DNA of 64,000 bases, from NCBI RefSeq assembly GCF_900109645.1, contig NZ_FOBG01000001.1, positions 2,834,262 to 2,898,261 of the forward strand. The letters are read 5' to 3'. A program made the translations under genes and the position numbers. Shown piece by piece: positions 1 through 9,222 of the stretch (its first letter is position 1; each line of letters opens with the position of its first letter). Below the pieces are notes generated by a model. That model did no database searches, was not told the DNA's origin, and saw only the letters and a program-made list of their open reading frames with translations. Source of the DNA: Duganella sp. CF402 (GTDB taxonomy: Bacteria > Pseudomonadota > Gammaproteobacteria > Burkholderiales > Burkholderiaceae_D).

Positions 1-702
1 ACCGACCGCGTCAAGGAACAGGAGCGCACCCGCATCGCGCGCGAGATCCACGACGAGCTGGGCGGCAACCTGACCGCCATCAAGATGGCGGTGGCGATGC
101 TGGCGGCGCGGCTGGACAGCAGCGGGGCCGCCGCCGATCCGGCGCTGCGCGACAAGACCGACTATGTCGATGCGCTGGTCGACCGCACCATCGAGGCCAT
201 CCACCGTATCGCGCTCGACCTGCGCCCGGCCCTGCTCGACCTCGGGCTGGTGGCGGCGCTGGAGTGGCAGGTGGGCGAGTTCGCCAAGCAGACCGGCATC
301 CACGGCAGCTTCAGCACCAACCACCGCGACATCGGCCTCGACGACGACCAGGCCACCGCCCTGTTCCGCATCGCCCAGGAGGCGCTGACCAACATCGCCA
401 AGCACGCCCACGCCAGCAAGGTCACCGTCAAGCTGGCGCGGCTGCGTTACCACGTCAGCCTGAAAATCACCGACAACGGCAGCGGCATCCGCCAGGCCGA
501 CCGCGCCAAGCCCGACTCCTTCGGCCTGCGCGGCATGGCCGAACGCGCGCGCGCGCTGGGCGGCACGTTGACGCTGAGCCACGCCAATGGCGGCGGCACC
601 GTGGTCGCCATCAAAATAAAGCGCGATACGCTACGCGACAGCCTCATCGCAGCTGCCGCTGGCGCTACAATAGCGGAAGAAAACATTTCCACGACGAAAT
701 AA
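1..702 (+). CDS. Sensor histidine kinase, NarL/UhpB (HisKA_3) type, 5' partial
   Basis: The reading frame is open from base 1, so the N-terminal sensor part lies outside the window and the ATG at 85 is internal. What remains is the whole kinase core. The HisKA_3 dimerisation/phosphoacceptor segment has His at residue 17 of the visible part (motif RIAREIHDELGGNLTAIK). It is followed by a HATPase_c domain with an N box (FRIAQEALTNIAKHA), a G1 box (DNGSGI) and a G2 box (FGLRGMAERA). This family autophosphorylates and passes phosphate to LuxR-type regulators. The response regulator begins 13 bp downstream, which makes a cognate pair likely. The signal cannot be told because the sensor region is missing. 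Family assignment is firm; a link to motility is only suggested by position. Confidence 0.93.
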   Translation, partial: TDRVKEQERTRIAREIHDELGGNLTAIKMAVAMLAARLDSSGAAADPALRDKTDYVDALVDRTIEAIHRIALDLRPALLDLGLVAALEWQVGEFAKQTGIHGSFSTNHRDIGLDDDQATALFRIAQEALTNIAKHAHASKVTVKLARLRYHVSLKITDNGSGIRQADRAKPDSFGLRGMAERARALGGTLTLSHANGGGTVVAIKIKRDTLRDSLIAAAAGATIAEENISTTK

Positions 703-715
703 CGTACAGAGATAC

Positions 716-1363
716 ATGACAGAGAAAGCCATCATCAAGGTCTTCATCGCGGATGACCACGCCATTGTGCGGGAGGGCTTGAAGCAAATCCTGGCCGAGA
801 CGCGCGACATCGTGGTCGCCGGCGAGGCCGAAAACGGGCTGGACGCCATCAAGCTGTTCCGCAAGTCCGGATGTCAGGTGATGTTGCTCGACATCTCGCT
901 GCCGGACCGCAACGGCATCGAGGTGCTCAAGCAGATCAAGAAGGAAAAGCCGGAGCTGGCGGTGCTGATGCTGTCCATGCACCGCGAGGACCAGTACGCG
1001 ATCCGCGCCCTGAAAGCCGGCGCGGGCGGCTACCTGACCAAGCAGAGCGCGCCCAAGGAGCTGGTGACGGCGATCCGCCAGGTGGCCGGCGGCCTCAAAT
1101 ACATCAGCGCGGCGCTGGCGCAGGAGCTGGCCAACCACGTCAACGACGACCACGAGGCGCCGCTGCACGAAACCCTGTCCGACCGCGAATACCAGACCCT
1201 GACCATGATCGCCTCCGGCAAGACGGTGGGCACCATCGCCAAGGAATTATCGCTGTCGGTGAAGACGGTCAGCGAGTACCGCGCCCGCCTTTTGGTTAAA
1301 ATGAAGCTGAAAAACAGCGCGGAGCTGACGCATTACGCAATTAAAAACCAGCTGATTGAATGA
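716..1363 (+). CDS. Response regulator, NarL/FixJ family
   Basis: A 215-residue two-domain regulator. The N-terminal receiver domain has the acidic pair at D13/D14, the phosphoacceptor D59 (MLLDISLPDRNG) and the conserved lysine K109 (GYLTKQ). The C-terminal LuxR-type helix-turn-helix spans about residues 150-210 (LSDREYQTLTMIASGKT, then SVKTVSEYRARLL). It should bind DNA when phosphorylated by the kinase encoded immediately upstream, 13 bp away in the same operon. Length is normal for the family. Its targets cannot be read from the sequence. Being next to a diguanylate cyclase and the flagellin locus makes a role in motility or lifestyle switching possible but unproven. Confidence 0.93.
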   Translation: MTEKAIIKVFIADDHAIVREGLKQILAETRDIVVAGEAENGLDAIKLFRKSGCQVMLLDISLPDRNGIEVLKQIKKEKPELAVLMLSMHREDQYAIRALKAGAGGYLTKQSAPKELVTAIRQVAGGLKYISAALAQELANHVNDDHEAPLHETLSDREYQTLTMIASGKTVGTIAKELSLSVKTVSEYRARLLVKMKLKNSAELTHYAIKNQLIE

Positions 1364-1492
1364 GCAAGGGTTAAGATAGTCATACTCAGATGAAAGCCAC
1401 CTTCCCGCCGCTTATCGCAGTATTGCTCGGCAGACAGCAGGCTTATCATTGCCATAATCATTGGTAATTCCTGAAGAGGCCCGCGCGTCACC

Positions 1493-3097
1493 ATGTCCAG
1501 CAAACCATCCATCCCCGAGCAAAACCCGGCCGATATCGCACGCGAGGCGTTCAAGCGCCTGGCGGTGCGCCGCATCGCGCCGACGCCGGAAGCCTACCGC
1601 GACATCTACAACGAAATTGCCGGCATTGCGCCCGAGCCTGCCGCCGCCGCGCAGGTAGCGTCCGCTGCGCCGCTGGGCAGCGCCGATCCCGGCCCGGAAT
1701 CGGTGCTGAGCCAGTTTGCCACCCGCCTGACCGACAACACCGGCGACCTGGCCGAATTCGGCCGCCGCTTCAACCGCGCGGTCAAGTCGCGCGACTGGGA
1801 CGGCTACGCGCGCGCGCTGTCGCAGCTGGTGGAAAAGCATTTCGTCGCGCCCAAGAAAGGCATCGAAGTGGCCGGCCTGCCCGGCGAGGAAAGCGAGCAG
1901 GAGCGCAGCCTGCGCGACCTGCTGAGCCGCACCCTGACCTTTGCCGTGGCCTCGCTGCTGGCCGGGGCGCCGGTGCTGGCGGCCGAGGCCGAATCGCTGG
2001 GCGCGGCCACCAAGGTGGCGCACAGCGAGGAAGCGCTGGCCGAGATCGCCGTGCGCCTGAAACAGCTGTGCTACCAGATCGAGTTGCGCGGCGGCGACAG
2101 CGGCGAGCAGCAGGAACTGCTGCTGCGCCTGTTCAAGCTGCTGCTGGAAAACGTCGGCGAACTGCTCGACGACGACAGCTGGCTGCGCGGCCAGATCGAG
2201 GCGGTGCAAAACCTGATCGCCGGCCCGCTCGACGTGCGCGCGCTGGAGGAAGCCACGCGCAGCCTGAAGGAAGTCATTTATAAACAGGGCCAGCTCAAGC
2301 ACAGCCTGTCGGACGTCAAGCTCACCGTCAAGAACATGATGATGACCTTTATCGACCGCCTCGGCCAAGTGGCGGCTTCGACCGGCGACTTCCACGAGAA
2401 GATCGGCGGCTACTCGGACAAGATCAGCAAGGCCGACAATATCGCCGAACTCAACAGCATCCTCGACGAAGTGCTCAAGGAAACCCGGCTGGTGCAGAAC
2501 GAAGCGCTCAAGGCGCGCGACAAGATGATGCTGGCCAAGCAGGAAGTGCAGGATGCCGAGGCGCGCATCCACACGCTGGAAGCCAAGCTGCAGCACTTGA
2601 GCGAGCTGGTGCGCGAAGACCAGCTCACCGGCAGCCTCAACCGCCGTGGCCTGGACGACGTGTTCGAGCGTGAAACCGCGCGCTCCGACCGCCGTGGCAC
2701 GCCGCTGTGCATCGCGGTGCTGGACCTGGACGACTTCAAAAAGCTCAACGACACCTACGGCCACATCGCCGGCGACGCCGCGCTCAAGCACTTGGTGAAA
2801 ATCGTCAAGGACACGCTGCGCTCGATGGACGTGATCGCCCGCTTCGGCGGCGAGGAGTTCCTGATCCTGATGCCGGAAACCACGGTCGAAGCGGCCGCCT
2901 CGACCATGACCCGGCTGCAGCGCGAGCTGACCAAGCATTTCTTCCTGCACGATAACGAGAAAGTGCTGATCACCTTCTCGGCCGGGGTCGCCCTGCGCCG
3001 TCCGAACGAGGAGCAGACCGAACTGGTCAAGCGCGCCGACAAGGCCATGTACACCGCCAAGCAGACCGGCAAGAACCGCGTGGTGGTCGCCGACTGA
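1493..3097 (+). CDS. Diguanylate cyclase (GGDEF domain)
   Basis: A 534-residue protein expected to condense two GTP to cyclic di-GMP. The C-terminal GGDEF domain (about residues 375-530) carries the active-site signature GGEEF at 452-456. An allosteric inhibitory RxxD site (RSMD, 443-446) lies exactly five residues upstream, so product inhibition is expected. The metal/substrate region LDLDDFKKLNDTYGH is intact. The first 370 residues are mostly predicted helix with a coiled-coil-like stretch (about 320-370) and no obvious transmembrane segment, so the protein looks cytosolic. The N-terminal sensor part is not a family I can name. A strong terminator follows at 3122-3150. With YcgR encoded further downstream it may feed local c-di-GMP control of the flagellum. 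Confidence 0.93.
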   Translation: MSSKPSIPEQNPADIAREAFKRLAVRRIAPTPEAYRDIYNEIAGIAPEPAAAAQVASAAPLGSADPGPESVLSQFATRLTDNTGDLAEFGRRFNRAVKSRDWDGYARALSQLVEKHFVAPKKGIEVAGLPGEESEQERSLRDLLSRTLTFAVASLLAGAPVLAAEAESLGAATKVAHSEEALAEIAVRLKQLCYQIELRGGDSGEQQELLLRLFKLLLENVGELLDDDSWLRGQIEAVQNLIAGPLDVRALEEATRSLKEVIYKQGQLKHSLSDVKLTVKNMMMTFIDRLGQVAASTGDFHEKIGGYSDKISKADNIAELNSILDEVLKETRLVQNEALKARDKMMLAKQEVQDAEARIHTLEAKLQHLSELVREDQLTGSLNRRGLDDVFERETARSDRRGTPLCIAVLDLDDFKKLNDTYGHIAGDAALKHLVKIVKDTLRSMDVIARFGGEEFLILMPETTVEAAASTMTRLQRELTKHFFLHDNEKVLITFSAGVALRRPNEEQTELVKRADKAMYTAKQTGKNRVVVAD

Positions 3098-3121
3098 GGC
3101 GGTTTTCCCCCGCACGCCCCG

Positions 3122-3150
3122 AGCCCGGCCCCAGCGCCGGGCTTTTTTTT
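3122..3150 (+). terminator. Rho-independent terminator after the GGDEF gene
   Basis: Inverted repeat GCCCGGC (3123-3129) / GCCGGGC (3136-3142) with a short loop, followed directly by eight T residues. It begins 25 bp after the cyclase stop codon and isolates that gene from fliC. Confidence 0.85.
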
Positions 3151-3186
3151 CGCAAAATTGCCGGTGAAATAAATTTTTTTTCGCCC

Positions 3187-3213
3187 TAAAGTTTCGTTTT
3201 TTAACGTCGTTTA
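3187..3213 (+). promoter_or_regulatory. Sigma-28 (FliA) promoter upstream of fliC, distal copy
   Basis: TAAAGTTT (3187-3194), an 11-bp spacer, then GTCGTTTA (3206-3213). The -35 element equals the enterobacterial sigma-28 consensus and matches the copies upstream of flgK and flgM. The -10 half is a weaker match to GCCGATAA. It lies about 185 bp upstream of the fliC ATG, implying a long leader if used. Confidence 0.6.
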
Positions 3214-3272
3214 GACGCTCATGCACAGCGAACTTTAGCCCCGCCGGCAAAAATTTTCCACCCTGCGCGCCC

Positions 3273-3299
3273 TAAACTTTCCATGTGGGAACCCGTTAC
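3273..3299 (+). promoter_or_regulatory. Sigma-28-like promoter upstream of fliC, proximal copy
   Basis: TAAACTTT (3273-3280), 11-bp spacer, CCCGTTAC (3292-3299). The spacing is identical to the other sigma-28 sites in this window and the -10 differs in one base from GCCGTTAC seen at flgK and flgM. It sits about 100 bp upstream of fliC. The 300-bp gap 3098-3397 therefore holds a terminator and two tandem sigma-28-like promoters, and I see nothing else in it. Confidence 0.55.
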
Positions 3300-3397
3300 A
3301 GGGAATAACTGCGGTTTGATTGCTTCGGAAACAGAGAAGCAGACCAAGGCTAATTGAGGCAGACCGCCCACAATGAAATACCGTTCGGAGAATTATC

Positions 3398-5017
3398 ATG
3401 GCACAAGTCATCAACAGTAATATTGCATCGCTGAATTCGCAACGTAACCTGACCGCATCGCAAACCAGCCTGTCGACTTCGCTGCAACGCCTGTCGTCGG
3501 GTCTGCGCATCAACAGCGCCAAGGACGACGCTGCTGGTCTGGCGATTTCGGAGCGTTTCACGTCGCAGATTCGCGGCAATACCACGGCTGCACGTAACGC
3601 CAACGACGGCATCTCGCTGGCGCAAACGGCCGAGGGTGGCTTGAGCACCGCCGGCGACCTGCTGCAGCGTATCCGCGAACTGGCCGTGCAGTCGGCCAAC
3701 GGCACCAACTCGGACTCCGACCGCAAGTCGATCCAGAACGAGGTATCGGCCCTGTCGCAAGAGCTGGACCGCGTTGCCAACACCACCCAGTTCAACGGCC
3801 AGAACGTGCTGGACGGCTCGCTGACCTCGGCCCAGTTCCAGGTCGGCGCCAACTCCGGCCAGACCATCAACATCGGCGTGTCCTCGGCCAAAGCAACCGA
3901 CCTCGGCAACAACACCGCCACCTCGGCCTACGGCGTCGCCACCGTGATCTCGGAAGCCATCACCGGTAACAAAAACAACGTTGCCGCTGCAGAAACCCTG
4001 ACCCTGAGCTCGGGTGCCGGTGTCACCACCAACGTTGCCGTCAACGTCAGCGACAGCGCCAAAGCCATCGCGGCCGCCGTCAACACCCAGAGCGCCAGCA
4101 GCGGCGTGAAAGCCTCGGCCGCCACCACTGCGACCCTGTCGGGCAGCGATCCGCTGACCCCAGCGACCCAGACCGCGATGAAAGATGGTTCCTACCAGTT
4201 CACGCTGCGCGGTAGCAACTCGGTCGCCAACGACAAAGAGTCGAGCGCAGTGACCATCTCAGCCCAGGTCAAGGGCGGTGATGTCTCCTCGCTGGCCCAG
4301 GCCATCAACGCCCAGAGCGGCACCACCGGCATCAGCGCTTCGGTCAAGATGAACTCGGCAGGCACCGCCAAGGAAATCGTGCTGTCCAATAACACCGGCG
4401 ACGACATCCAGATCCAGAACACCAACACCGCAGCCGACGACGGCCTGAGCGGCGCGTTCCTGCGCGGCGCCGACAAGCCAGCGTCGGGTTCGACCGCCGC
4501 CAAAAACGCCCTGGGCGTGGCCATCGGCGCCGGCGGCACCGCCGACACCGTGGACAACTCGGGTGCCACCCCGGTCATCACCGCCGGCGTCGGCTCCAGC
4601 GTGACCGTGGGCGGCCACCTCGACTTCTCGGCCGACAGCGGCTTCTCGATCAGCAGCACCGGCGCATCGATCGTGACCGCGACCCAGGCCAGCGCCCTGC
4701 AATCGGTGTCCAAGCTGGACGTCAGCACCGTGACCGGCTCGAATGCGGCGCTGAAGACCATTGACGCGGCACTGAACCAGATCAACAGCAACCGTGCTGC
4801 ACTGGGTGCGATCCAGAACCGTTTCGCCTCGACCATCTCGAACCTGAACACCGCTACCGAGAACTTGTCGGCCTCGCGTAGCCGTATCCAGGATACCGAC
4901 TTCGCTGCAGAAACCGCGACCCTGACCCGCGGCCAGATCCTGCAACAAGCCGGTACCGCGATGTTGGCGCAAGCGAACTCGCTGCCGAACGGTGTACTGT
5001 CGCTGCTGCGTGGCTAA
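3398..5017 (+). CDS. fliC: Flagellin
   Basis: The 539-residue subunit of the flagellar filament. The conserved D0/D1 N-terminus is clear ([18 protein letters not shown], then [20 protein letters not shown]). So is the C-terminal D1/D0 helix ([18 protein letters not shown], ending [11 protein letters not shown]). Between them, about residues 175-440 form a Ser/Thr/Ala-rich variable D2/D3 surface region, which explains a length above the compact 270-residue flagellins of some relatives. The start is supported by a GGAG ribosome site 9 bp upstream. There is no signal peptide, as expected for a type III export substrate. It has its own sigma-28-type promoters and a terminator at 5063-5094, so it is probably transcribed alone. 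Confidence 0.98.
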   Translation: MAQVINSNIASLNSQRNLTASQTSLSTSLQRLSSGLRINSAKDDAAGLAISERFTSQIRGNTTAARNANDGISLAQTAEGGLSTAGDLLQRIRELAVQSANGTNSDSDRKSIQNEVSALSQELDRVANTTQFNGQNVLDGSLTSAQFQVGANSGQTINIGVSSAKATDLGNNTATSAYGVATVISEAITGNKNNVAAAETLTLSSGAGVTTNVAVNVSDSAKAIAAAVNTQSASSGVKASAATTATLSGSDPLTPATQTAMKDGSYQFTLRGSNSVANDKESSAVTISAQVKGGDVSSLAQAINAQSGTTGISASVKMNSAGTAKEIVLSNNTGDDIQIQNTNTAADDGLSGAFLRGADKPASGSTAAKNALGVAIGAGGTADTVDNSGATPVITAGVGSSVTVGGHLDFSADSGFSISSTGASIVTATQASALQSVSKLDVSTVTGSNAALKTIDAALNQINSNRAALGAIQNRFASTISNLNTATENLSASRSRIQDTDFAAETATLTRGQILQQAGTAMLAQANSLPNGVLSLLRG

Positions 5018-5062
5018 AATCCGGGGATAAGACGGCGCCGCAAGCGCCGCTTTAACCAGGTT

Positions 5063-5094
5063 CCCCGGCTGATTCCATCAGTCGGGGATTTTTC
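5063..5094 (+). terminator. Terminator after fliC
   Basis: An 11-bp stem, CCCCGGCTGAT pairing with ATCAGTCGGGG with a single G-T wobble and a three-base loop, followed by ATTTTT. A second GC hairpin lies just before it at about 5032-5052. Confidence 0.85.
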
Positions 5095-5109
5095 GTAAAG
5101 GGAAGCATC

Positions 5110-5493
5110 ATGACTATCGATACCATAGGCTCGGCCAGCACGGCCCGCACCGCCGACCGCGCACCGGTCAGCTCGGATGCCGCCGCCGCCCAAGGTGCGG
5201 CACGCGCGCCGGCCACCGCCGTCGAGACTGCCGCCGCCGTGAAAGCGCCGTCGGCCGCCCCGTCGCTGGACCAGGTCAACCAAGCCGTGTCGCAGCTGAA
5301 TAAATCGGTGCAGGCCAAATCGCAAGGCCTGGAGTTCTCCATCGACAGCGACAGCAAGCGCACCGTGGTCAAGGTGGTCGACCAGACCACCAAGGAAGTG
5401 TTGCGCCAGATTCCAACGCCTGAAGCCTTGGAAATCGCCAAATCGCTGGAATCGGGTTCCGGCACCGGTCTGCTGATCCAGCAAACCGCCTGA
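5110..5493 (+). CDS. flaG: FlaG family flagellar protein
   Basis: A 127-residue protein. The first 60 residues are Ala-rich and probably disordered. The remainder matches the FlaG family: LDQVNQAVSQLNKSVQ, then LEFSIDSDSKRTVVKVVD, then TKEVLRQIPTPEALEIAKSL. FlaG proteins are small cytoplasmic or exported factors whose loss alters filament length in other bacteria; the mechanism is poorly defined. The position between fliC and fliD is typical. The gene has a ribosome site (AAAGGGAAGC) before the ATG and is closed by a hairpin terminator at 5494-5524. Confidence 0.93.
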   Translation: MTIDTIGSASTARTADRAPVSSDAAAAQGAARAPATAVETAAAVKAPSAAPSLDQVNQAVSQLNKSVQAKSQGLEFSIDSDSKRTVVKVVDQTTKEVLRQIPTPEALEIAKSLESGSGTGLLIQQTA

Positions 5494-5524
5494 AGCGGCC
5501 GCGCCTGGAGCGCGCCGCTTTTTC
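5494..5524 (+). terminator. Terminator after flaG
   Basis: GC-rich inverted repeat AGCGGCCGCGC / GCGCGCCGCT with a short loop followed by a T-run (TTTTTC), starting at the flaG stop codon. Confidence 0.75.
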
Positions 5525-5663
5525 TTCCCCTATGGCATCCTGAGCCCAGGAGCGCCGCCGCTACCATTGCTGCCGACCAATAATCGCGCCAGCCATCATC
5601 TTGTCAGCCATTGTGGCTGCCGCTTTTTTCAGCTTAGTGCGAACTGGCGGGTAATCGCCCCTC

Positions 5664-5690
5664 TCAAGTACGGTTTGATTCTGCCGATAT
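5664..5690 (+). promoter_or_regulatory. Sigma-28 (FliA) promoter of the fliDST operon
   Basis: TCAAGTAC (5664-5671), 11-bp spacer, GCCGATAT (5683-5690). The -10 matches seven of eight bases of the GCCGATAA consensus; the -35 is weaker than at fliC. It lies 35 bp upstream of the fliD GTG start, after the flaG terminator. Confidence 0.65.
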
Positions 5691-5724
5691 TGTCTTATAT
5701 TATTGTTTTACACAGGAGCACCAA

Positions 5725-8409
5725 GTGGGCATCTCTACTCCCGGCATCGGCTCAGGCTTGCAGGTCAACGACATCGTCAGCAAACTGATGGCGGTCGAGT
5801 CTGCGCCTCTGGCGGACTTTGACAAAAAGTCGGCCAGCTACCTGGCGCAGGTGTCAGCGTTTGGCAACCTGTCCGGAGCGCTGAGCTCCTTCCAGTCCTC
5901 GCTCGCCAGCCTGACCTCGCTGTCGAGCTTCCAGACCCGTACCGCCACCCCCAGCGACACCGGCGTGATGACCGCCACCGCCACCGGCGAGGCGCTGCCG
6001 GGCAGCTACCGCGTCAACATCACCCAGGTGGCGCAGGCGCAGACGCTGGCCTCGGGCGGCTACAAGAGCACCACCGCCGCCATCGGCCTGGGCGCGAAAA
6101 CCACGATCAACTTCGCGCTGGGTACGGTCAGCGGCGGCACCTTCGGCATCACCGGCACCCAGCTTGGCGCCAGCCTCAACACGAGCGGCCTGACGCCGGG
6201 CTCGCTCACCATCAACAACACCGCGATTGCCACCGACGGCAGCACGCGCAGCGCGCGCCTGCTGGCCGACGCCATCAACGCCAAGAGCAGCACCACCGGC
6301 GTGTCGGCCAAGGCCGCCACCACCGCCACCAGCGCCACGCTGTTTGGCAGCGGCGGCGCCAGCACCTATGGCGACATCGACACCAGCGGCGGCGGCACCT
6401 ACACGCTGTCGGTCGGCGGCGTGGAAATCGCCGTGCAGCAAACCGGCGTGGCGGGCGGCAGCGGCATCACCGGCGCCTCGCTGGACGCGGCGCTGACCGG
6501 CGACACCGCCGTCACCCGCGCCCTGGCCGAGGCCAACATCACTGTCAGCGGCAGCGTGGCCGGCGGCGACCTGCAGTTCAAGAATGCGGACGGCAACAAT
6601 ATTGCCGTGACCGAAACCGTGAGCGGCGCCGTTACCGGCGGCATCGGCAATAGCGGCAGCGCCAACAATGGCTCCAACACCACCGCAGTCGGCTCGATCT
6701 CGCTGATTTCCGCCGACGGCAGCCCGATTACCGTGGCCGGCACCAACCCGGCCGGCGCCGGCCTGACCGCCGGCACCGGCGGCGCCTACCTGGGCACCAG
6801 CTTTACGGCCGACGCCAGCCGTACCAGCGGCAATATCGTCATCGACAGCTCGAACAATACCTTGCAGGGCATCATGGCCGCCATCAACAAGGGCGGCTTC
6901 GGCGTCACGGCCAGCATCGTGTCGGACGGCAGCACCGGCACCGGCGCCACGCCCAACCACCTGATCCTGACCTCGACCGCGACCGGCGTCGCATCGACCA
7001 TGAAGATCACCCTGTCCGGCTCCGGCGGCAACCCGCCCGATCCCGACCTGGTGGCCCTGATGGGCTACGACCCGGCCGGCACCCAGAGCCTGTCGCAAAC
7101 GGCCGCCGCCGCCGACACCAAGGCCACGGTCAACGGCATCGCCGTCACCAGCGCCGGTACCAGCATCACGGGCGCCATCCAGGGCGTGACCATCAGCGCG
7201 CTCAAGGTCGGCACCAGCACCCTGTCGGTGGCCACCGACAGCAGCTCGCTGACCAGTTCGGTGAGCGGCTTTGTCACCGCCTACAACGCCCTGAGCAAGC
7301 AAATCAGCACGCTCGGCGCCTACGATCCCGACACCAAGACCGGCGGCCCGCTGCTGGGCGACTCGACCCTGCGCGGCCTGCAATCGGCGCTGCGGCGCCA
7401 GCTCTCGACCACGATTACCGGGCTGCAGGGCACCTCGCTGACCAGCCTGTCGCAGATCGGCATCTCGTTCCAGAAAGACGGCACCCTGGCGCTCGATAAC
7501 AGCAAGCTGAGCACAGCAATCAGCAACAACTTTGCCGATATCCCGGGCCTGTTCGCGGCAGTCGGGCGCGGCACCGACCCCGATATCAAGTTCGCCAGCT
7601 CGTCCAGCAAGACCCTGGCCGGCGACTACCGTATCAACATCACCCAGCTGGCCACCAAGGGCACGCTGGCCGGCAACCTGGTCCTGCCGGCCGAGACCAC
7701 CATCGACGCCGACACCACCTGGACCGTGACGCTGAACGACACCAAGCCGGCCACGCTGGCCAATACCGCCACCATCTCGCTGCCAGCGGGCAATTACAAT
7801 CCGAGCCAGCTGGCCACCCTGCTGCAGTCGGCGATCAATGGCGTCAGCGCGTTTTCCACCGCCGGCGCCACCGTCAGCGCCACGGTGGGCGATGACGGCA
7901 AGTTGTCGCTGACCTCGACCCGCTACGGTTCCAAGTCCAATATCCACGTCAGCAGCGCCACCGGCACCGATGTCTCGGCCGCGTTTGGCACCGGCGCCTC
8001 GGTCGACGGCCTGGACGTGGCTGGCACCATCGGCGGCTACACCGCCACCGGCGACGGCCAGTCGCTGACCGGCGCGGCCGGCGCACCGATCGAAGGCCTG
8101 AAGCTGACCGTGACCGGCGACACCATCGGCTCGCGCGGCACCTTCGGCTTCTCGCAGGGCTATGCCTACCAGCTCAATACCCTGGCGTCCGGCTACCTGG
8201 GCAGCACCGGCGCGATCGCCAGCCGCACCACCGGGTTGAACAACACCGTCAAGGACATCACCAAGCAGCGCGATACCTTCAGCGCGCGCCTGGTGGATGT
8301 TGAAGCGCGCTACCGCGCGCAGTACACTGCACTCGACACGTCGATTGCCAGCATGAATTCCACCGCGTCATTCTTGACGCAGCAGTTCGCGGCGATGGCC
8401 AAGGCCTGA
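5725..8409 (+). CDS. fliD: Flagellar filament cap / hook-associated protein 2, oversized
   Basis: FliD caps the growing filament and inserts flagellin at the tip. The N-terminus is diagnostic (GIGSGLQVNDIVSKLMAVES) and the C-terminal part, LTSVSGFVTAYNALSKQI onward, matches the FliD C-terminal domain with the terminal coiled coil LVDVEARYRAQYTALD. Start is GTG at 5725 with AGGAG about seven bases upstream. At 894 residues it is nearly twice the enterobacterial length (about 470). The extra sequence is Gly/Ser/Thr/Ala-rich and includes a duplicated segment: GSYRVNITQ at residue 93 recurs as GDYRINITQ at 633. It heads an operon with fliS and fliT behind a sigma-28-like promoter. Confidence 0.96.
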   Translation: MGISTPGIGSGLQVNDIVSKLMAVESAPLADFDKKSASYLAQVSAFGNLSGALSSFQSSLASLTSLSSFQTRTATPSDTGVMTATATGEALPGSYRVNITQVAQAQTLASGGYKSTTAAIGLGAKTTINFALGTVSGGTFGITGTQLGASLNTSGLTPGSLTINNTAIATDGSTRSARLLADAINAKSSTTGVSAKAATTATSATLFGSGGASTYGDIDTSGGGTYTLSVGGVEIAVQQTGVAGGSGITGASLDAALTGDTAVTRALAEANITVSGSVAGGDLQFKNADGNNIAVTETVSGAVTGGIGNSGSANNGSNTTAVGSISLISADGSPITVAGTNPAGAGLTAGTGGAYLGTSFTADASRTSGNIVIDSSNNTLQGIMAAINKGGFGVTASIVSDGSTGTGATPNHLILTSTATGVASTMKITLSGSGGNPPDPDLVALMGYDPAGTQSLSQTAAAADTKATVNGIAVTSAGTSITGAIQGVTISALKVGTSTLSVATDSSSLTSSVSGFVTAYNALSKQISTLGAYDPDTKTGGPLLGDSTLRGLQSALRRQLSTTITGLQGTSLTSLSQIGISFQKDGTLALDNSKLSTAISNNFADIPGLFAAVGRGTDPDIKFASSSSKTLAGDYRINITQLATKGTLAGNLVLPAETTIDADTTWTVTLNDTKPATLANTATISLPAGNYNPSQLATLLQSAINGVSAFSTAGATVSATVGDDGKLSLTSTRYGSKSNIHVSSATGTDVSAAFGTGASVDGLDVAGTIGGYTATGDGQSLTGAAGAPIEGLKLTVTGDTIGSRGTFGFSQGYAYQLNTLASGYLGSTGAIASRTTGLNNTVKDITKQRDTFSARLVDVEARYRAQYTALDTSIASMNSTASFLTQQFAAMAKA

Positions 8410-8437
8410 CCGCGTACGCATTAACAGGAGATAAAGT

Positions 8438-8875
8438 ATGTTCGGATCTCGACAAACTGGTGTCAGCGCCTATGCCAAGGTTGGCATGGAAACCGGCGTG
8501 GTTGCCGCCAGTCCCCACAAGCTGATCGTGATGCTGTTCGACGGCGCCCTGGTGGCGCTGAGCACGGCCCTGAGCGGCATGCGCACTGGCAATATCGGCG
8601 AGAAGGGCAAATCGATCTCCAAGGCCATCATGATCATCGACAGCGGCCTGCGCGCCGCGCTCGACAAGAAAGCCGGCGGCGAGATCGCCGAAGGCCTGGA
8701 CGCGCTGTACGAGTACATGAGCGCGCGCCTGCTGACGGCCAACCTCAACAACGACGCCACCATCATCGAAGAAGTGCAGCGTTTGCTGACCGAGTTGCGC
8801 GACGCCTGGAACGCGATCGCCGACACCCCTGCCGCCACCGGCATCCACCCCGCCAACAACCTCGCGAGCGCCTGA
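8438..8875 (+). CDS. fliS: Flagellin export chaperone FliS
   Basis: A 145-residue helical chaperone that binds the C-terminal helix of flagellin in the cytosol and prevents early polymerisation. The N-terminus YAKVGMETGVVAASPHKLIV followed by MLFDGALVAL is the family signature (typically ASPxxLIxMLYDGA). It follows fliD by 28 bp with AGGAG before its ATG, and precedes fliT by 3 bp, so the three are co-transcribed. Length is normal. Confidence 0.97.
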   Translation: MFGSRQTGVSAYAKVGMETGVVAASPHKLIVMLFDGALVALSTALSGMRTGNIGEKGKSISKAIMIIDSGLRAALDKKAGGEIAEGLDALYEYMSARLLTANLNNDATIIEEVQRLLTELRDAWNAIADTPAATGIHPANNLASA

Positions 8876-8878
8876 TTT

Positions 8879-9208
8879 ATGATGACGATTCAAGATGTTT
8901 TATCCGTGTACGCCGCGATGGCCGACCTGACCGAACAGATGGTGCAGGCCGCCAAACGCAGCGACTGGGATGCCCTGGTCTTGCTGGAACAACGCTGCGC
9001 CGCCCACGTGCAGACGCTGCGCGAACACGAGCCGCCACAGCCGATGAGCGGCGCCGAGCGCGAACGCAAAATCGAACTGATCCGCCAGATGCTCAACGCC
9101 GACCGCCAGATCCGCGACCTCACCATGCCGTGGATGGCCCAGCTGTCCAAACTGATCAACGCCACCGGTACTGAACGGCGCATCGTCACCGCCTACGGTA
9201 GCGTCTAA
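8879..9208 (+). CDS. fliT: FliT-type flagellar chaperone
   Basis: A 109-residue, mostly helical protein starting 3 bp after fliS. FliT proteins chaperone FliD and in enterics also bind FlhDC. Sequence conservation in this family is low. Support comes from size, predicted helices, and the pattern W-D-A-L near residue 29 followed by Cys/Arg-rich helix and a C-terminal helix (ERKIELIRQMLNADRQIRDL). The place directly after fliD-fliS is the usual one. Two ATG codons are adjacent at 8879 and 8882; either could be used. Confidence 0.85.
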   Translation: MMTIQDVLSVYAAMADLTEQMVQAAKRSDWDALVLLEQRCAAHVQTLREHEPPQPMSGAERERKIELIRQMLNADRQIRDLTMPWMAQLSKLINATGTERRIVTAYGSV

Positions 9209-9222
9209 AGCAGGCGCGCGCC

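Noticed and set aside
3211..3238. Minus-strand TAAAGTTC-N11-GCGTCTAA in the fliC leader
   Set aside because: The -10 half matches poorly and it points into the convergent terminator of the cyclase gene, with no minus-strand gene to drive.
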